Positions 10,045 through 20,500 of a stretch of DNA of 64,000 bases are shown in pieces (position 1 is the stretch's first letter; the number at the start of each line of letters is the position of its first letter). Origin of the DNA: Nakamurella endophytica. Its GTDB lineage: Bacteria; Actinomycetota; Actinomycetes; Mycobacteriales; Nakamurellaceae. The notes beneath the pieces were generated by a model. The model saw only the letters and a list, made by a program, of their open reading frames with translations. It was not told the origin of the DNA and did not search any database. The stretch spans positions 62,001 to 126,000 of the forward strand of contig NZ_BMNA01000002.1 of the NCBI RefSeq assembly GCF_014646215.1, in the 5' to 3' direction. The translations under genes and the position numbers were made by a program.

Positions 10045-11697
10045 ATGACCGCCGAGACCTCCGCGCCACCGGCCGGCCGCCGACCCGGGCGCGGGCGACC
10101 CGGCGGTGCGGACGGCAACCCCGGTCCGGCCGGCGGCGCCCCCGTCGTCGCGCCGGTCGGCACGCCCGCCCCGCTGGGTGCCACGGTGCCCGACCGCGAG
10201 GACTTCCGGGAGCTGGCACGGGACCGCCGCGTCGTCCCGGTCTCGCGGCGGCTGCTGGCCGACACGCTGACCCCCGTCGGGCTCTACGCGACGCTGGCCG
10301 GCGACCGCCCCGGCACCTTCCTGCTGGAGTCGGCCGAGCACGGCAGATCCTGGTCCCGGTGGTCCTTCGTGGGCGCCGGCAGCCCGGCGGCGCTGTCCGA
10401 ACGGGACGGCCGGGCGCACTGGATCGGCACCCCGCCGGCCGGCCTGCCCACGGACGGTGACGCGCTGGCCGCGCTCGCCGAGACCGTCCGGTTGCTGCAC
10501 ACCGAGCCGCTCGCCGGCCTGCCGCCGCTCACCGGCGGCATGGTCGGCTACCTGGGGTACGACGTGGTGCGCCGGCTGGAGCGGATCGACGGCGCGCACC
10601 CGGCGGTCGACGAGCTGCACGTGCCGGAGCTGGTGATGCTGCTGGCCACCGACCTGGCCGCGCTCGACCACCACGAGGGCACGGTGACCCTGATCGCCAA
10701 CGCGGTGAACTGGGACGCCACCGACGAGCGGGTGGACGCCGCCTACGACGACGCGGTGGCCCGGCTGGACGCCATGGCGGCCAGGCTGGCCCGGCCGGCG
10801 CCGATCCCGCCCGCCGTGTTCGACCGGCCGGCACCGCAGGTGCGGCGGCGGACCAGCTCGGCCGAGTACCGGGAGGTCGTCGAGACCGCCAAGGAGCACG
10901 TCCGGGCGGGCGACGCCTTCCAGATCGTGCTGTCCCAGCGTTTCGACATGGACACCGCGGCGGACCCGCTCGAGGTGTATCGGGTGCTGCGCACGACGAA
11001 CCCCAGCCCGTACATGTACCTGCTGCGGCTGCCGACCCCGGACGGCCGGCCGGTCTCGGTGGTCGGATCGTCGCCGGAGGCGCTGGTCACGGTCCGCGAA
11101 GGTCAGGTGACCATGCACCCGATCGCCGGCACGCGCCCGCGGGGCGCCACCGAGGAGGACGACGCGCTGCTGGCCAAGGACCTGCTGGCCGACCTCAAGG
11201 AGCGCAGCGAGCACGTCATGCTCGTCGACCTCGGCCGCAACGACCTGGGCCGGGTGTGCGCGGCCGGGACCGTGCGGGTCGTCGACTTCTTCACCGTCGA
11301 GCGGTACAGCCACGTCATGCACATCGTCTCGACGGTCACCGGCCGGCTCGCCCCCGGCCGGACCGCGATCGACGCGCTGACCGCCTGCTTCCCCGCCGGG
11401 ACGCTGTCCGGGGCGCCCAAGCCGCGGGCCATGCAGATCATCGACGAGCTGGAGCCGGCCCGCCGCGGCATCTACGGCGGGATCGTCGGCTACCTGGACT
11501 TCGCCGGCGACGCCGACACCGCGATCGCCATCCGCACCGCGCTGCTGGCCGGCGGGACGGCGCACGTGCAGGCCGGTGCCGGCATCGTCGCCGACTCGGT
11601 GCCGGAGTCCGAGGACGCGGAGTGCCGCAACAAGGCGGCCGCCGTGCTCGCCGCCGTCGCCGCGGCGGGCACGCTGCACCCGGTGACCGGTGGCTGA
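10045..11697 (+). CDS. trpE: Anthranilate synthase component I
   Basis: 550-aa chorismate-utilising enzyme making anthranilate, the first committed step to tryptophan. The C-terminal catalytic domain is complete: [36 protein letters not shown] and [12 protein letters not shown]. The glutaminase partner trpG is not nearby. ATG 10036 is also in frame, but CAGAAT at 10032-10037 overlaps it and lies 7 nt before ATG 10045, so 10045 is preferred. An [16 protein letters not shown] segment near residue 95 corresponds to the family's tryptophan feedback-site region. The 3' end overlaps trpM by 8 nt. Confidence 0.94.
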   Translation: MTAETSAPPAGRRPGRGRPGGADGNPGPAGGAPVVAPVGTPAPLGATVPDREDFRELARDRRVVPVSRRLLADTLTPVGLYATLAGDRPGTFLLESAEHGRSWSRWSFVGAGSPAALSERDGRAHWIGTPPAGLPTDGDALAALAETVRLLHTEPLAGLPPLTGGMVGYLGYDVVRRLERIDGAHPAVDELHVPELVMLLATDLAALDHHEGTVTLIANAVNWDATDERVDAAYDDAVARLDAMAARLARPAPIPPAVFDRPAPQVRRRTSSAEYREVVETAKEHVRAGDAFQIVLSQRFDMDTAADPLEVYRVLRTTNPSPYMYLLRLPTPDGRPVSVVGSSPEALVTVREGQVTMHPIAGTRPRGATEEDDALLAKDLLADLKERSEHVMLVDLGRNDLGRVCAAGTVRVVDFFTVERYSHVMHIVSTVTGRLAPGRTAIDALTACFPAGTLSGAPKPRAMQIIDELEPARRGIYGGIVGYLDFAGDADTAIAIRTALLAGGTAHVQAGAGIVADSVPESEDAECRNKAAAVLAAVAAAGTLHPVTGG

Positions 11698-12556
11698 CCC
11701 GGCCACCGCCCCGGCGGCCGGCACGGTCCGGGTGCGCCGCCGGGTGCCGTCGTGGGCCGCGCCGGCCGCGCTCGTGCTGGGCGCTGCCCTGGCCCTGGCC
11801 GGCGCGCTGCCGCGGTGGCTGTCCCAGTCCTACGGCACCGACGGGTCCGGTCAGCTCACCCGGACGGGTCTGCAGGCGGCTCCGGCGATCGTGCCGCTCG
11901 CCCTGGTGGCCCTGGCCGCGCTGGGCGCCGGCCCGGCGGCCAGGGGCGTGCTGCGCCGCGCCGTCGGCGCGGTGACCGTGCTGGTGGGCATCGGGCTCGG
12001 GGTGGCGGCCGTCCTGGCCGTCTCCGCGCCGCCGCGGTACCTGTCCGCGGACGCCGGCCTGCCGGCTCCGCCCGACCTGATGGGACCCGTCCGGGCGCAC
12101 CCCTGGGGCGCCGCGGTGTCGGTGCTCGGCGCGGTGCTGGTCGTCGCCGGGGGACTGGTCACCGCGGTCGGCCGCGGGACCCGGACACTGGGTGCCCGGT
12201 ACGACCGCCGGACCGGCCCGGGGCAGTCGCCGGAGGATGCCGCCAGCACCGCCCGGGTCGCCGGAGGCCGTGCGGGCGTGGCGCCGACCCGATCGGCGGG
12301 TGCCCGGGGCGATGCCGCGGCGACCGAGGCGGACCTCGCGGCGCGGCTGTGGAAGGACCTGGACGCCGGTGTCGATCCGACGGCCGCCGCGGGCGGACCG
12401 GACGACCCGGCCGGGCAGCCGGGCGGCACCGGCGGCCCGCAGATCGCGGAACGTCATCCGGACGGGGACCCCGGCACCCGGCCGGGTGGAGATGCGGCGA
12501 GGGCTCCGGTCACCCGGGACGGTGTCCGCCCGGACCCGGCGAGGCAGTTACCATGA
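11690..12556 (+). CDS. Trp biosynthesis-associated membrane protein
   Basis: 288-aa protein of the family found between trpE and trpC in actinobacteria (TIGR02234 type). Four hydrophobic segments are visible: [48 protein letters not shown] and [20 protein letters not shown] long, hydrophilic Gly/Asp/Arg-rich tail of about 110 residues follows and is probably cytoplasmic and disordered. Its role in tryptophan metabolism is inferred only from its fixed position. It starts at a GTG overlapping trpE by 8 nt and ends in ATGA, overlapping a small reading frame. Confidence 0.82.
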   Translation: MADPATAPAAGTVRVRRRVPSWAAPAALVLGAALALAGALPRWLSQSYGTDGSGQLTRTGLQAAPAIVPLALVALAALGAGPAARGVLRRAVGAVTVLVGIGLGVAAVLAVSAPPRYLSADAGLPAPPDLMGPVRAHPWGAAVSVLGAVLVVAGGLVTAVGRGTRTLGARYDRRTGPGQSPEDAASTARVAGGRAGVAPTRSAGARGDAAATEADLAARLWKDLDAGVDPTAAAGGPDDPAGQPGGTGGPQIAERHPDGDPGTRPGGDAARAPVTRDGVRPDPARQLP

Positions 12557-12651
12557 TTGCCTGCGCGCCGAGCCGCGACTCGCGCGTGGGGGGCAGAGCA
12601 GATCGCCCGTCGCCCCAGTCGGACGGGTGCTCGAAGGAGACGACTCGGTGA
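12553..12651 (+). CDS. Possible 32-residue bridging ORF between trpM and trpC
   Basis: ATG 12553 overlaps the trpM stop (ATGA), and its TGA at 12649-12651 overlaps the GTG of trpC (GTGA). The frame reads [14 protein letters not shown] through KETTR and exactly fills the gap. It has no recognisable domain and contains no Trp codons, so it is not a classic trp leader peptide. A strong GAAGGAGA ribosome site for trpC lies inside it. It may be a chance frame or may keep ribosomes moving from trpM to trpC. Confidence 0.3.
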   Translation: MIACAPSRDSRVGGRADRPSPQSDGCSKETTR

Positions 12652-13457
12652 GCGTGCTGGCGGCAATCCTCGAAGGAGTGCGCGAGGACGTCGCCGCCCG
12701 TGAGGCGCAGGTCCCGCTCGCCGAGGTCCGCGCCGCCGCGCAGGCCGCTCCGCCGCCGCGCCCGGTGCTGCCGGTGCTGCGCGAGGCCGGGGTCGGCGTG
12801 ATCGGCGAGGTCAAGCGCGCCAGCCCGTCCAAGGGTGCGCTGGCGCCGATCGGCGACCCGGCGAAGCTTGCCCGGGCCTACGCCGCCGGCGGGGCCAGGG
12901 TGATCTCCGTCCTCACCGAGGGGCGCCGGTTCGGCGGCTCGCTGGCCGACCTGGACGCCGTCCGCGCCGCGGTCGACATCCCCGTGCTGCGCAAGGACTT
13001 CGTGGTCTCGCCGTACCAGGTGCACGAGGCCAGGGCGCACGGCGCCGACCTGGTGCTGCTGATCGTCGCGGCGTTGGAGCAGAACGTCCTGCACGGGCTG
13101 CTCGAGCGCGTCGAGTCGCTGGGCATGTCCGCGCTGGTCGAGGTGCACACCGAGGCCGAGGCCGACCGTGCCCTGGAGGCGGGCGCCCGGATCATCGGCA
13201 TCAACGCCCGGAACCTGACCACGCTCTCGGTGGACCGCGGCGTCTTCGCCCGGATCGCGCCCGGCCTGCCCAGCGACGTCGTGCTGGTCGCCGAGTCCGG
13301 CGTCCGCGGCACGGCCGACCTGCTGGCCTACGCCGGCGCCGGTGCCGACGCGGTGCTGGTCGGCGAGGGGCTGGTGACCAGCGGCGACCCGCGCGCTGCG
13401 GTCGCGGACCTGGTGACCGCCGGCGCACACCCGTCCTGCCCCCGCCCGACGCGCTAG
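12648..13457 (+). CDS. trpC: Indole-3-glycerol phosphate synthase
   Basis: 269-aa TIM-barrel enzyme closing the indole ring in tryptophan synthesis. [13 protein letters not shown] near residue 47, [30 protein letters not shown] and VAESGVRG are the family catalytic and phosphate loops; the Glu, Lys and Asn positions look intact. Length is normal. GTG 12648 is supported by GAAGGAGA 7 nt upstream. A perfect 8-bp stem-loop follows the TAG stop, before trpB. Confidence 0.95.
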   Translation: MSVLAAILEGVREDVAAREAQVPLAEVRAAAQAAPPPRPVLPVLREAGVGVIGEVKRASPSKGALAPIGDPAKLARAYAAGGARVISVLTEGRRFGGSLADLDAVRAAVDIPVLRKDFVVSPYQVHEARAHGADLVLLIVAALEQNVLHGLLERVESLGMSALVEVHTEAEADRALEAGARIIGINARNLTTLSVDRGVFARIAPGLPSDVVLVAESGVRGTADLLAYAGAGADAVLVGEGLVTSGDPRAAVADLVTAGAHPSCPRPTR

Positions 13458-13465
13458 CGTCGGAG

Positions 13466-13487
13466 GTGCCGGCGTCCCGGCCGGCAC
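13466..13487 (+). terminator. Stem-loop between trpC and trpB
   Basis: GTGCCGGC (13466-13473) pairs perfectly with GCCGGCAC (13480-13487) around a 6-nt loop. There is no T-run after it. It could be a weak terminator or an RNA-stability element that lowers or uncouples trpBA expression. Confidence 0.5.
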
Positions 13488-13509
13488 GGGGCTGTCGCGC
13501 CCCCGAGAC

Positions 13510-14916
13510 ATGTCTGGAGTGGTCACCGTGGTGAGCCCTGTCGTCGCACCCCTGGCCGTCGGGCCCGACCCGGACCGGGCCGGCGGGCGGTCGCCCTCGT
13601 GGCTCGGTCCCCGGCCCGACGGCCTGCCGCGGCCGTCCGCCGCCGTCACCGGGACGGCGCACGACCCCGACGCGCGCGGGTACTACGGCTCGTTCGGCGG
13701 CCGGTGGCTCCCGGAGGCGCTGGTCGTCGCCGTCGACGAGGTGGCCGACGCCTATGCCAAGGCGCGGCTCGACCCGGTCTTCCTGACCGAGCTCGACCGC
13801 CTCGCCGAGACCTACGCCGGGCGGCCCAGCCCGCTCACCGACGCGGAGCGGCTCACCGCGCAGGTCGGCGGCGCGCGGATCGTGCTCAAGCGCGAGGACC
13901 TGAACCACACCGGCAGCCACAAGATCAACAATGTGCTCGGACAGGCGCTGCTCACCCGCCGGATGGGCAAGACCCGGGTGATCGCCGAGACGGGCGCCGG
14001 CCAGCACGGTGTGGCGACGGCGACCGCCGCCGCGCTGCTCGGCCTGGACTGCACCATCTACATGGGCCGGGTCGACACCGAGCGGCAGGCGCTGAACGTC
14101 GCCCGGATGCGGCTCCTCGGTGCCGAGGTGGTCGCCGTGGACAGCGGCTCGGCCACCCTCAAGGACGCCATCAACGAGGCGTTCCGGGACTGGGTCACCA
14201 ACGTCGACCACACCTACTACCTCTTCGGCACGGTGGGCGGCCCGCACCCGTTCCCGCTGATCGTCCGCGACTTCCAGCGGATCATCGGGCTCGAGGCGCG
14301 GGCGCAGACGCTGGCCCTCACCGGGCGGCTCCCGGACGCCGTCGCCGCGTGCGTCGGCGGCGGGTCCAACGCCATCGGCATCTTCCACGCCTTCCTGGAC
14401 GACCCCGGTGTCCGGCTGCTGGGCCTGGAGGCCGGCGGCGACGGGATCGAGACCGGCCGGCACGCCTCGACGATCACCGGCGGCACCGTCGGCGTGCTGC
14501 ACGGCGCCCGGTCGTTCCTGCTCCAGGACGAGGACGGCCAGATCCGCGAGTCGCACTCGATCTCCGCGGGGCTCGACTACCCCGGGGTCGGGCCGGAGCA
14601 CGCGCACCTGGCCGAGGTCGGCCGGGCCGAGTTCCGCTCGGTCACCGACCGCGAGGCCATGGACGCCATGGCCCTGCTGGCCCGGACCGAGGGCATCATC
14701 CCGGCCATCGAGTCCGCACACGCCGTCGCCGGCGCCGTCGACCTGGCCCGCGAGCTCGGACCGGACGGGCTGGTGCTGGTCAACGTCTCCGGCCGGGGTG
14801 ACAAGGACATGGAGACGGCCATGCGGTGGTTCGGGCTGGGCGACCCGTCGACGGCGGAGGCGCAGGTCGCCGACCGCACCAGCACAGAGGGCGGCGTCGC
14901 CGTCGACGGCCGATGA
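13510..14916 (+). CDS. trpB: Tryptophan synthase beta chain
   Basis: PLP enzyme joining indole and serine to give tryptophan, working as an alpha2-beta2 complex with TrpA. The PLP lysine lies in [10 protein letters not shown] (Lys138 from this start), the ammonia/indole tunnel region in [13 protein letters not shown], the phosphate-binding loop is GGGSNAIG, and the C-terminal VSGRGDKDM is intact. From ATG 13510 the protein is 468 aa, a little long. GTG 13528 has a GGAG ribosome site 8 nt upstream and may be the real start. The 3' end overlaps trpA by 4 nt (ATGA). Confidence 0.94.
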   Translation: MSGVVTVVSPVVAPLAVGPDPDRAGGRSPSWLGPRPDGLPRPSAAVTGTAHDPDARGYYGSFGGRWLPEALVVAVDEVADAYAKARLDPVFLTELDRLAETYAGRPSPLTDAERLTAQVGGARIVLKREDLNHTGSHKINNVLGQALLTRRMGKTRVIAETGAGQHGVATATAAALLGLDCTIYMGRVDTERQALNVARMRLLGAEVVAVDSGSATLKDAINEAFRDWVTNVDHTYYLFGTVGGPHPFPLIVRDFQRIIGLEARAQTLALTGRLPDAVAACVGGGSNAIGIFHAFLDDPGVRLLGLEAGGDGIETGRHASTITGGTVGVLHGARSFLLQDEDGQIRESHSISAGLDYPGVGPEHAHLAEVGRAEFRSVTDREAMDAMALLARTEGIIPAIESAHAVAGAVDLARELGPDGLVLVNVSGRGDKDMETAMRWFGLGDPSTAEAQVADRTSTEGGVAVDGR

Positions 14917-15794
14917 CCGCGACGGACACGGGTGCGACGGCCCGGGGCACCGGGGACCGGCTCGCCGAGCTGTTCACCGCCACCCGCGGTGCCGGGCGGG
15001 CGGCGCTCGTCGGGTACCTGCCGGCCGGCTACCCGACCGCGGAGCGGTCCGCGCGGGCGTACGCCGCGCTGCTGGACTCCGGCTGCGACCTGGTCGAGGT
15101 CGGGGTGCCGTACTCGGACCCGGTGATCGACGGGCCGGTCATCCAGGCCGCGTCCGACACCGCGCGCGGCAACGGGTTCCGGCTGTCCGACCTGTTCGGG
15201 TTGGTCGAGGGCATCGCCGCGCGCGGCGGCCGGGCCGTGGTGATGACCTACATCAACCCGGTGCTGTCCTACGGCATGGACCGCTTCGCCCGCGACCTGG
15301 CGGCGGCCGGCGGCCTGGGCGTGATCACCCCGGACCTGATCGTCGACGAGGCCGACGAGTGGCTGGCGGCGGCGGACCGGCACGGCATCGACCCGATCTT
15401 TCTGGTCGCCCCGGCGTCGTCGGCGGAACGGATCGCGCGCACCGCGCAGCACACCCGCGGGTTCCTGTACGCGGCGTCGACGATGGGCGTCACCGGCGCC
15501 CGCGACCAGGTGTCCTCGGCCGCACCCGAGCTGGTCACCCGCTGCCGGGCGCTCACCGACCTGCCCATCGGTGTCGGTCTCGGCGTGCGCACCGGCGCGC
15601 AGGCCGCGGAGATCGCCCGGTTCGCGGACGCAGTGATCGTCGGCTCCGCCTTCACCTCGATGGCCGGCGCCGGGGACGCGGCCGAGGCCGACGCGGCGCT
15701 GGCCGGACTGGCCGCCGAGCTGGCGGACGGGGTGCGCATCGCCGCGGCGGCGGCCGCCCCGTCGGCCGGGTCAGCAGTGGGGGACCGGTCGTGA
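14913..15794 (+). CDS. trpA: Tryptophan synthase alpha chain
   Basis: 293-aa TIM-barrel subunit that splits indole-3-glycerol phosphate and passes indole to TrpB. Glu62 in [11 protein letters not shown] and Asp73 in VIDGPVIQ correspond to the catalytic Glu49/Asp60 pair, with the same 11-residue spacing. [11 protein letters not shown] and GVGLGVRTG are phosphate-binding loops. The ATG overlaps the trpB stop, and the gene ends in GTGA shared with lgt, so trpB-trpA-lgt are translationally coupled. Confidence 0.95.
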   Translation: MTATDTGATARGTGDRLAELFTATRGAGRAALVGYLPAGYPTAERSARAYAALLDSGCDLVEVGVPYSDPVIDGPVIQAASDTARGNGFRLSDLFGLVEGIAARGGRAVVMTYINPVLSYGMDRFARDLAAAGGLGVITPDLIVDEADEWLAAADRHGIDPIFLVAPASSAERIARTAQHTRGFLYAASTMGVTGARDQVSSAAPELVTRCRALTDLPIGVGLGVRTGAQAAEIARFADAVIVGSAFTSMAGAGDAAEADAALAGLAAELADGVRIAAAAAAPSAGSAVGDRS

Positions 15795-17014
15795 GCCTGG
15801 CCGGCGTCACCCGGCTGCCGGCGGCCATCCCGTCGCCGCCGCAGGGTGTCTGGTACGTCGGGCCGCTGCCGGTCCGCGCGTACGCGCTGTTCATCATCTG
15901 CGGCATCGTGCTGGCGGTCTGGTGGGGCGGCCGGCGACTCACCGCCCGCGGCGGCCGCCGCGGCGTGGTGACCGACATCGCCGTGTTCGCCGTCCCGTTC
16001 GGCCTGATCGGCGGTCGGCTGTACCACGTCATCACCGACAACGAGCTGTACTTCCGGCCCGGCCGCAACCCGTGGCGGGCCTTCGCCATCTGGGACGGCG
16101 GGCTCGGCATCTGGGGTGCCATCGCGCTCGGCGCGGTCGGCGCCTACCTGGGCTGCCGCCGCTACGGGATCTCGTTCGCCGCCTTCGCCGACGCGGTGGC
16201 CCCGGGCGTCGTCGCCGCCCAGGCGATCGGCCGGCTCGGCAACTACTTCAACCAGGAGTTGTTCGGCAGCCCCAGCTCGCTGCCGTGGGCCCTGGAGGTG
16301 TTCGTCCGGACCCCCGGCGGCGTCCCGGGCACCCAGGCGCTGTGCGGTCCGGCCGGGTCCGCACCGGAGTTCCCGACGCAGTACGTCAAGGCGGTGCCGG
16401 AGATCCTCTGCGGCACCTACCAGCCGACGTTCCTGTACGAGCTGCTCTGGGACCTGGCCGTGGCGGCGCTGCTGATCTGGGCGGACCGCCGGTTCCGGCT
16501 CGGTGCCGGGCAGGTCTTCTGGCTGTACGTCGCCGGGTACACCGCCGGCCGCGGATGGATCGAGATGCTCCGCATCGACACCGCCAACCACTTCCTGGGC
16601 CTGCGCATCAACGTCTTCACCTCGATCGCGCTGTTCCTCGTCGCGGTCGTCGTGCTCGTCGCCCGCCGCGGCCGGCCGCGATCCCGCGCCGTCGTCGACG
16701 CGCCGACGGCCCCCCGCCCCGGCACCGACGGCACGGAGGGCAGCAACGGTACGGGCGGCGAGGGTCCGGACGGCGCGGCGGGTGCGGTCGGCGGGAGCAG
16801 CGACGACGCCCGGGACGACACCCGGGACGACACCGTGGTGCGGTCGTCGCTCGGTGCCGCCGGGGACGGCGTCGCGCGGACCGGAGCGGCGGGGGAGGCA
16901 CTCGGGCCGGAGGCCCTGTCCACCGGGACGGTCACCGTCGACCCGACGCCGGCCGACCGGACGGACGCACCGTCGGCCGGCAGCCGGCCGGTCGCCCGGG
17001 ACGACACCGACTGA
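15791..17014 (+). CDS. lgt: Prolipoprotein diacylglyceryl transferase
   Basis: Integral membrane enzyme that transfers diacylglycerol from phosphatidylglycerol to the lipobox cysteine of lipoproteins such as LivJ (27.8 kb) and the 45.5-kb lipoprotein. The signature GRLGNYFNQELFG lies at about residue 147, GGRLYHVITD near residue 75, and the usual hydrophobic helices are present up to ALFLVAVVVLVA. A C-terminal tail of about 120 residues, rich in Asp, Gly and Thr with DDTRDDT repeats, extends well past the catalytic core. Such tails are common in actinobacterial Lgt. The GTG overlaps the trpA stop. Confidence 0.95.
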   Translation: MSLAGVTRLPAAIPSPPQGVWYVGPLPVRAYALFIICGIVLAVWWGGRRLTARGGRRGVVTDIAVFAVPFGLIGGRLYHVITDNELYFRPGRNPWRAFAIWDGGLGIWGAIALGAVGAYLGCRRYGISFAAFADAVAPGVVAAQAIGRLGNYFNQELFGSPSSLPWALEVFVRTPGGVPGTQALCGPAGSAPEFPTQYVKAVPEILCGTYQPTFLYELLWDLAVAALLIWADRRFRLGAGQVFWLYVAGYTAGRGWIEMLRIDTANHFLGLRINVFTSIALFLVAVVVLVARRGRPRSRAVVDAPTAPRPGTDGTEGSNGTGGEGPDGAAGAVGGSSDDARDDTRDDTVVRSSLGAAGDGVARTGAAGEALGPEALSTGTVTVDPTPADRTDAPSAGSRPVARDDTD

Positions 17015-17505
17015 CCTGGGGTCGGACCGCGTCGCCGTCCGTCGGGCACGGGTCGGGCCGCGACGTGCCGCGTTGTGCCGTGCCACCACGGCCGCAGCCG
17101 GTCACGAGCGGGTCACCGGACGCGACGAAGCAGGCGTCCGCAGGTCACAGGTCCGTTGCGGGCAGCCGCTGTGTGAAGCGGAGGTAGGGCGAGCGCGCCA
17201 CTGTCCTGTAATCTGCCGGTAACTGGGCCATCGCCGTCCCGGTGACCCGGAGGACGGGGTCGCGGGTCCGGCAGACATCCTGCAGCGCCGCGCGCCGACC
17301 GTTCCGTCCCGGCCGCCAGCCCGCCCGTGCACACCACACCACCGGGGACAGCGGCCTGTCCCGCGGGCGCGCGCCGTCGCCTCCCGCCCCCAGCCCCGCA
17401 CATCGTGCGGTGTGCGTACCACCGCCCGCCCCCGGGTCACCGGATCGGGTACCAGACCGGACACCGCAGGCACCCGCCCGCCCTGTCCACGACGGGAGGT
17501 CTGCC
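17015..17505 (+). promoter_or_regulatory. Gene-free region and long gltB leader with promoter
   Basis: The 491-bp region has no convincing gene. A clear -10, TGTAATCT (TAATCT at 17209-17214), is the most AT-rich spot and would give a leader of about 285 nt for gltB. Within that leader GGGACAG/CTGTCCC (17345-17351 and 17356-17362) forms a perfect 7-bp hairpin with a CGGC loop. GTGAC/GTAAC-type words occur around 17219-17255 but form no clear full operator. The length suggests regulation of gltBD, whose nature is unknown. Confidence 0.5.
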
Positions 17506-20500
17506 GTGCTGTTCTCCGCTGCGCCCGGTCCCCAGGGCCTGTACGACCCCGCCGCCGAGCACGACGCCTGCGGCGTCGCCGCGGTGGCCGACATCCGTGG
17601 GCGGCGGAGCAACAAGGTCGTCGCCGACGGCATCACGGCACTGATCAACCTGGACCACCGCGGCGCGGCCGGCGCGGATCCCGCCGTCGGTGACGGCGCC
17701 GGCATCCTGCTGCAGGTCCCGGAGGGCTTCCTGCGCGCCGTCGTGGACTTCGAGCTGCCGACCGTCGACGAGCCGCACAGTGCCGCCGGCGCCGACAGGG
17801 CGGACAGTGCCGGCACGGAGCCGGCGGACGGCTGCGCGTTCGCCGTCGGCCTCGGTTTCCTGCCCGTCGACGTGGCGCAGCGCCGCGCGGCCAAGCAGAT
17901 CGTCGCGCAGGTGCTCGCCGACGAGGGCCTGGAGCTGCTCGGCTGGCGGTCGGTGCCCACCGAGCCGGAGCGGTCCGGGGTCGGCCGGATGGCACTGGAC
18001 GTCATGCCGGTGTTCGAGCACCTGTTCGTCGCCGCGCCCGCCGGCGCGGACGGCCGACGGCCGCACGGCCTGCTCCTGGACCGCCTGGTGTACCCGGCGC
18101 GCAAGCGCATCGAGCGCGACACCGCCACGGCCGGGTGCGGCGTCTACTTCGCCTCGCTGTCCAGCCGGACCACGGTCTACAAGGGCATGCTGACCACCGT
18201 CCAGCTCCCCGAGTTCTTCACCGACCTGCGGGACCAGCGGATGGAGAGCGCGATCGTCGTCGTGCACTCCCGGTTCTCGACGAACACCTTCCCCGCCTGG
18301 CCGCTCGCGCACCCGTTCCGGTTCATCGCGCACAACGGCGAGATCAACACCGTCCGCGGCAACCGCAACCGGATGCGGGCCCGGGAGGCGCTGCTGGCCT
18401 CCGACCTGATCCCCGGCGACCTGGCGCGGGCCTTCCCGATCTGCTCGCCGGACGCCAGTGACTCGGCCTCGTTCGACGAGGTGCTCGAGCTGCTGCACCT
18501 GGGCGGCCGGTCGCTGCCGCACGCCGTGCTGATGATGATCCCCGAGGCGTGGGAGAACGGCGCCGCGACGATGGACCCGTCCATCCGCGCGTTCGCCGAG
18601 TTCCACGCCTGCCTCATGGAGCCGTGGGACGGCCCGGCCTGCGTCACGTTCACCGACGGGCGGCTGCTCGGCGCGGTCCTGGACCGCAACGGGCTGCGGC
18701 CCGGCCGCTGGTGGCTGACCTCGGACGACACCGTGGTGCTGGCCAGCGAGTCCGGCGTGCTGCCGATCCCGCCGGAGAAGGTGGTCGAGCGGGGCCGGCT
18801 GCAGCCGGGCCGGATGTTCCTGGTGGACACGGCCGCCGGCCGGATCCTGGACGACCTCGAGGTCAAGCGGTCGCTGGCCGCCGAGCACCCCTACGCCGAG
18901 TGGGTGCACGCGGGGCTGATCCACCTGGACGAGCTGCCGTCCCGCCCGCACAACACCTCGTCGCACGGCTCGGTGCTGCGCCGCCAGCAGGTCTTCGGCT
19001 ACACCGTCGAGGAGCTGCGGGTGCTGGTCACCCCGATGGCCAGGACCGGTGCCGAGGGCACCGGCTCGATGGGATCGGACACCCCCGAAGCCGTGCTCTC
19101 CACCCGGCCCCGGTTGCTGTTCGACTACTTCACCCAGCTGTTCGCCCAGGTCACCAACCCGCCGCTGGACGCCATCCGCGAGCAGGTGGTGACCAGCATG
19201 GCCAGCGTGATCGGTCCGGAGCGCAACCTGCTCGAGCCCGGACCGTCGTCCTGCCGGCTGATCAAGCTGCCCTACCCGATCCTGGACAACGACGACCTGG
19301 CCCGGCTGGCCGGCGTCAACGCCGACGGCGACCTGCGCGGCTACGCCTCGGCGACCATCTCCGGGCTGTACGACGTGGACGGCGGCGGCGCGGCCCTGGC
19401 CGCTGCGCTGGAGCGATGTCGGCGCGAGGCCGACGAGGCGATCGCCGCCGGCGCCCGGATCCTGGTGCTGTCCGACCGCGACTCCGACGCCCGGCGCGCC
19501 CCGATCCCGTCGCTGCTGCTGACCTCCGCCGTGCACCAGCACCTGGTGCGGGTCAAGTCCCGGACCAAGGTCGCCCTGGTGGTCGAGGCCGGCGACGCCC
19601 GCGAGGTGCACCACGTGGCGCTGCTGCTGGGCTACGGCGCCGGCGCGGTGAACCCCTACCTGGTCCTGGACTCCGCGGAGGACCTGGCCCGGTCCGGCGT
19701 GCTCGATGCCGTCCCCGCCGACCAGGCGGTCCGCAACGTCGTCACCGCGCTCGGCAAGGGCGTGCTCAAGGTGATGAGCAAGATGGGCATCTCGACGGTC
19801 GGCTCCTACCGCGGCGCGCAGGTGTTCGCGGCATTCGGGCTGGACGACGAGCTGCTCGCCGAGTACTTCTCGGGCACCACGTCCCGCACCGGCGGCAGCG
19901 ACCTGGCCGTGCTCGCCGAGGACGTGGCGTCCCGGCACCGGCTGGCCTTCGCAGGCAACACCGCGGTCCGGGAGCACCGCGGACTGGAGATCGGCGGCCA
20001 GTACCAGTGGCGGCGGGAGGGCGAGATCCACCTGTTCAACCCGGAGACCGTCTACCTGCTGCAGCACTCGTCGCGCACCAAGCAGGAGTCGGTGTTCCGC
20101 CGGTACACCGACACCGTCGACGAGCTGTCCCGCCGCGGCGGAACCCTGCGCGGCCTGTTCGGATTGCGCACCGACGTCCGGACACCGATCCCGCTCGAGG
20201 ACGTCGAGCCGGCGTCGGAGATCGTCAAGCGCTTCGTCACCGGCGCCATGTCCTACGGGTCCATCTCGCGGGAGGCGCACGAGACGCTGGCGGTGGCGAT
20301 GAACCGGCTGGGCGGCCGCTCCAACACCGGCGAGGGCGGCGAGGACGTCGACCGGCTGCTCGACCCGGTCCGCCGGTCGGCCATCAAGCAGGTGGCGTCC
20401 GGCCGGTTCGGCGTCACCAGCGCGTACCTGGTCAACGCGGCCGAGATCCAGATCAAGATGGCGCAGGGCGCCAAGCCCGGCGAGGGCGGCCAGCTGCCCG

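Noticed and set aside
10036-11697. trpE start at ATG 10036
   Set aside because: The ATG overlaps the likely -10 (CAGAAT, 10032-10037); ATG 10045 has correct leaderless spacing. Not fully excluded.
9055-11724. 889-codon minus-strand frame opposite trpE and the GNAT gene
   Set aside because: Composition is Arg/Gly/Ala/Pro noise typical of antisense frames in this genome; trpE is unambiguous.
10045-15794. Absence of trpG and trpF as signs of a broken trp operon
   Set aside because: Actinobacteria usually encode trpG elsewhere and use PriA instead of TrpF; all genes present are intact.
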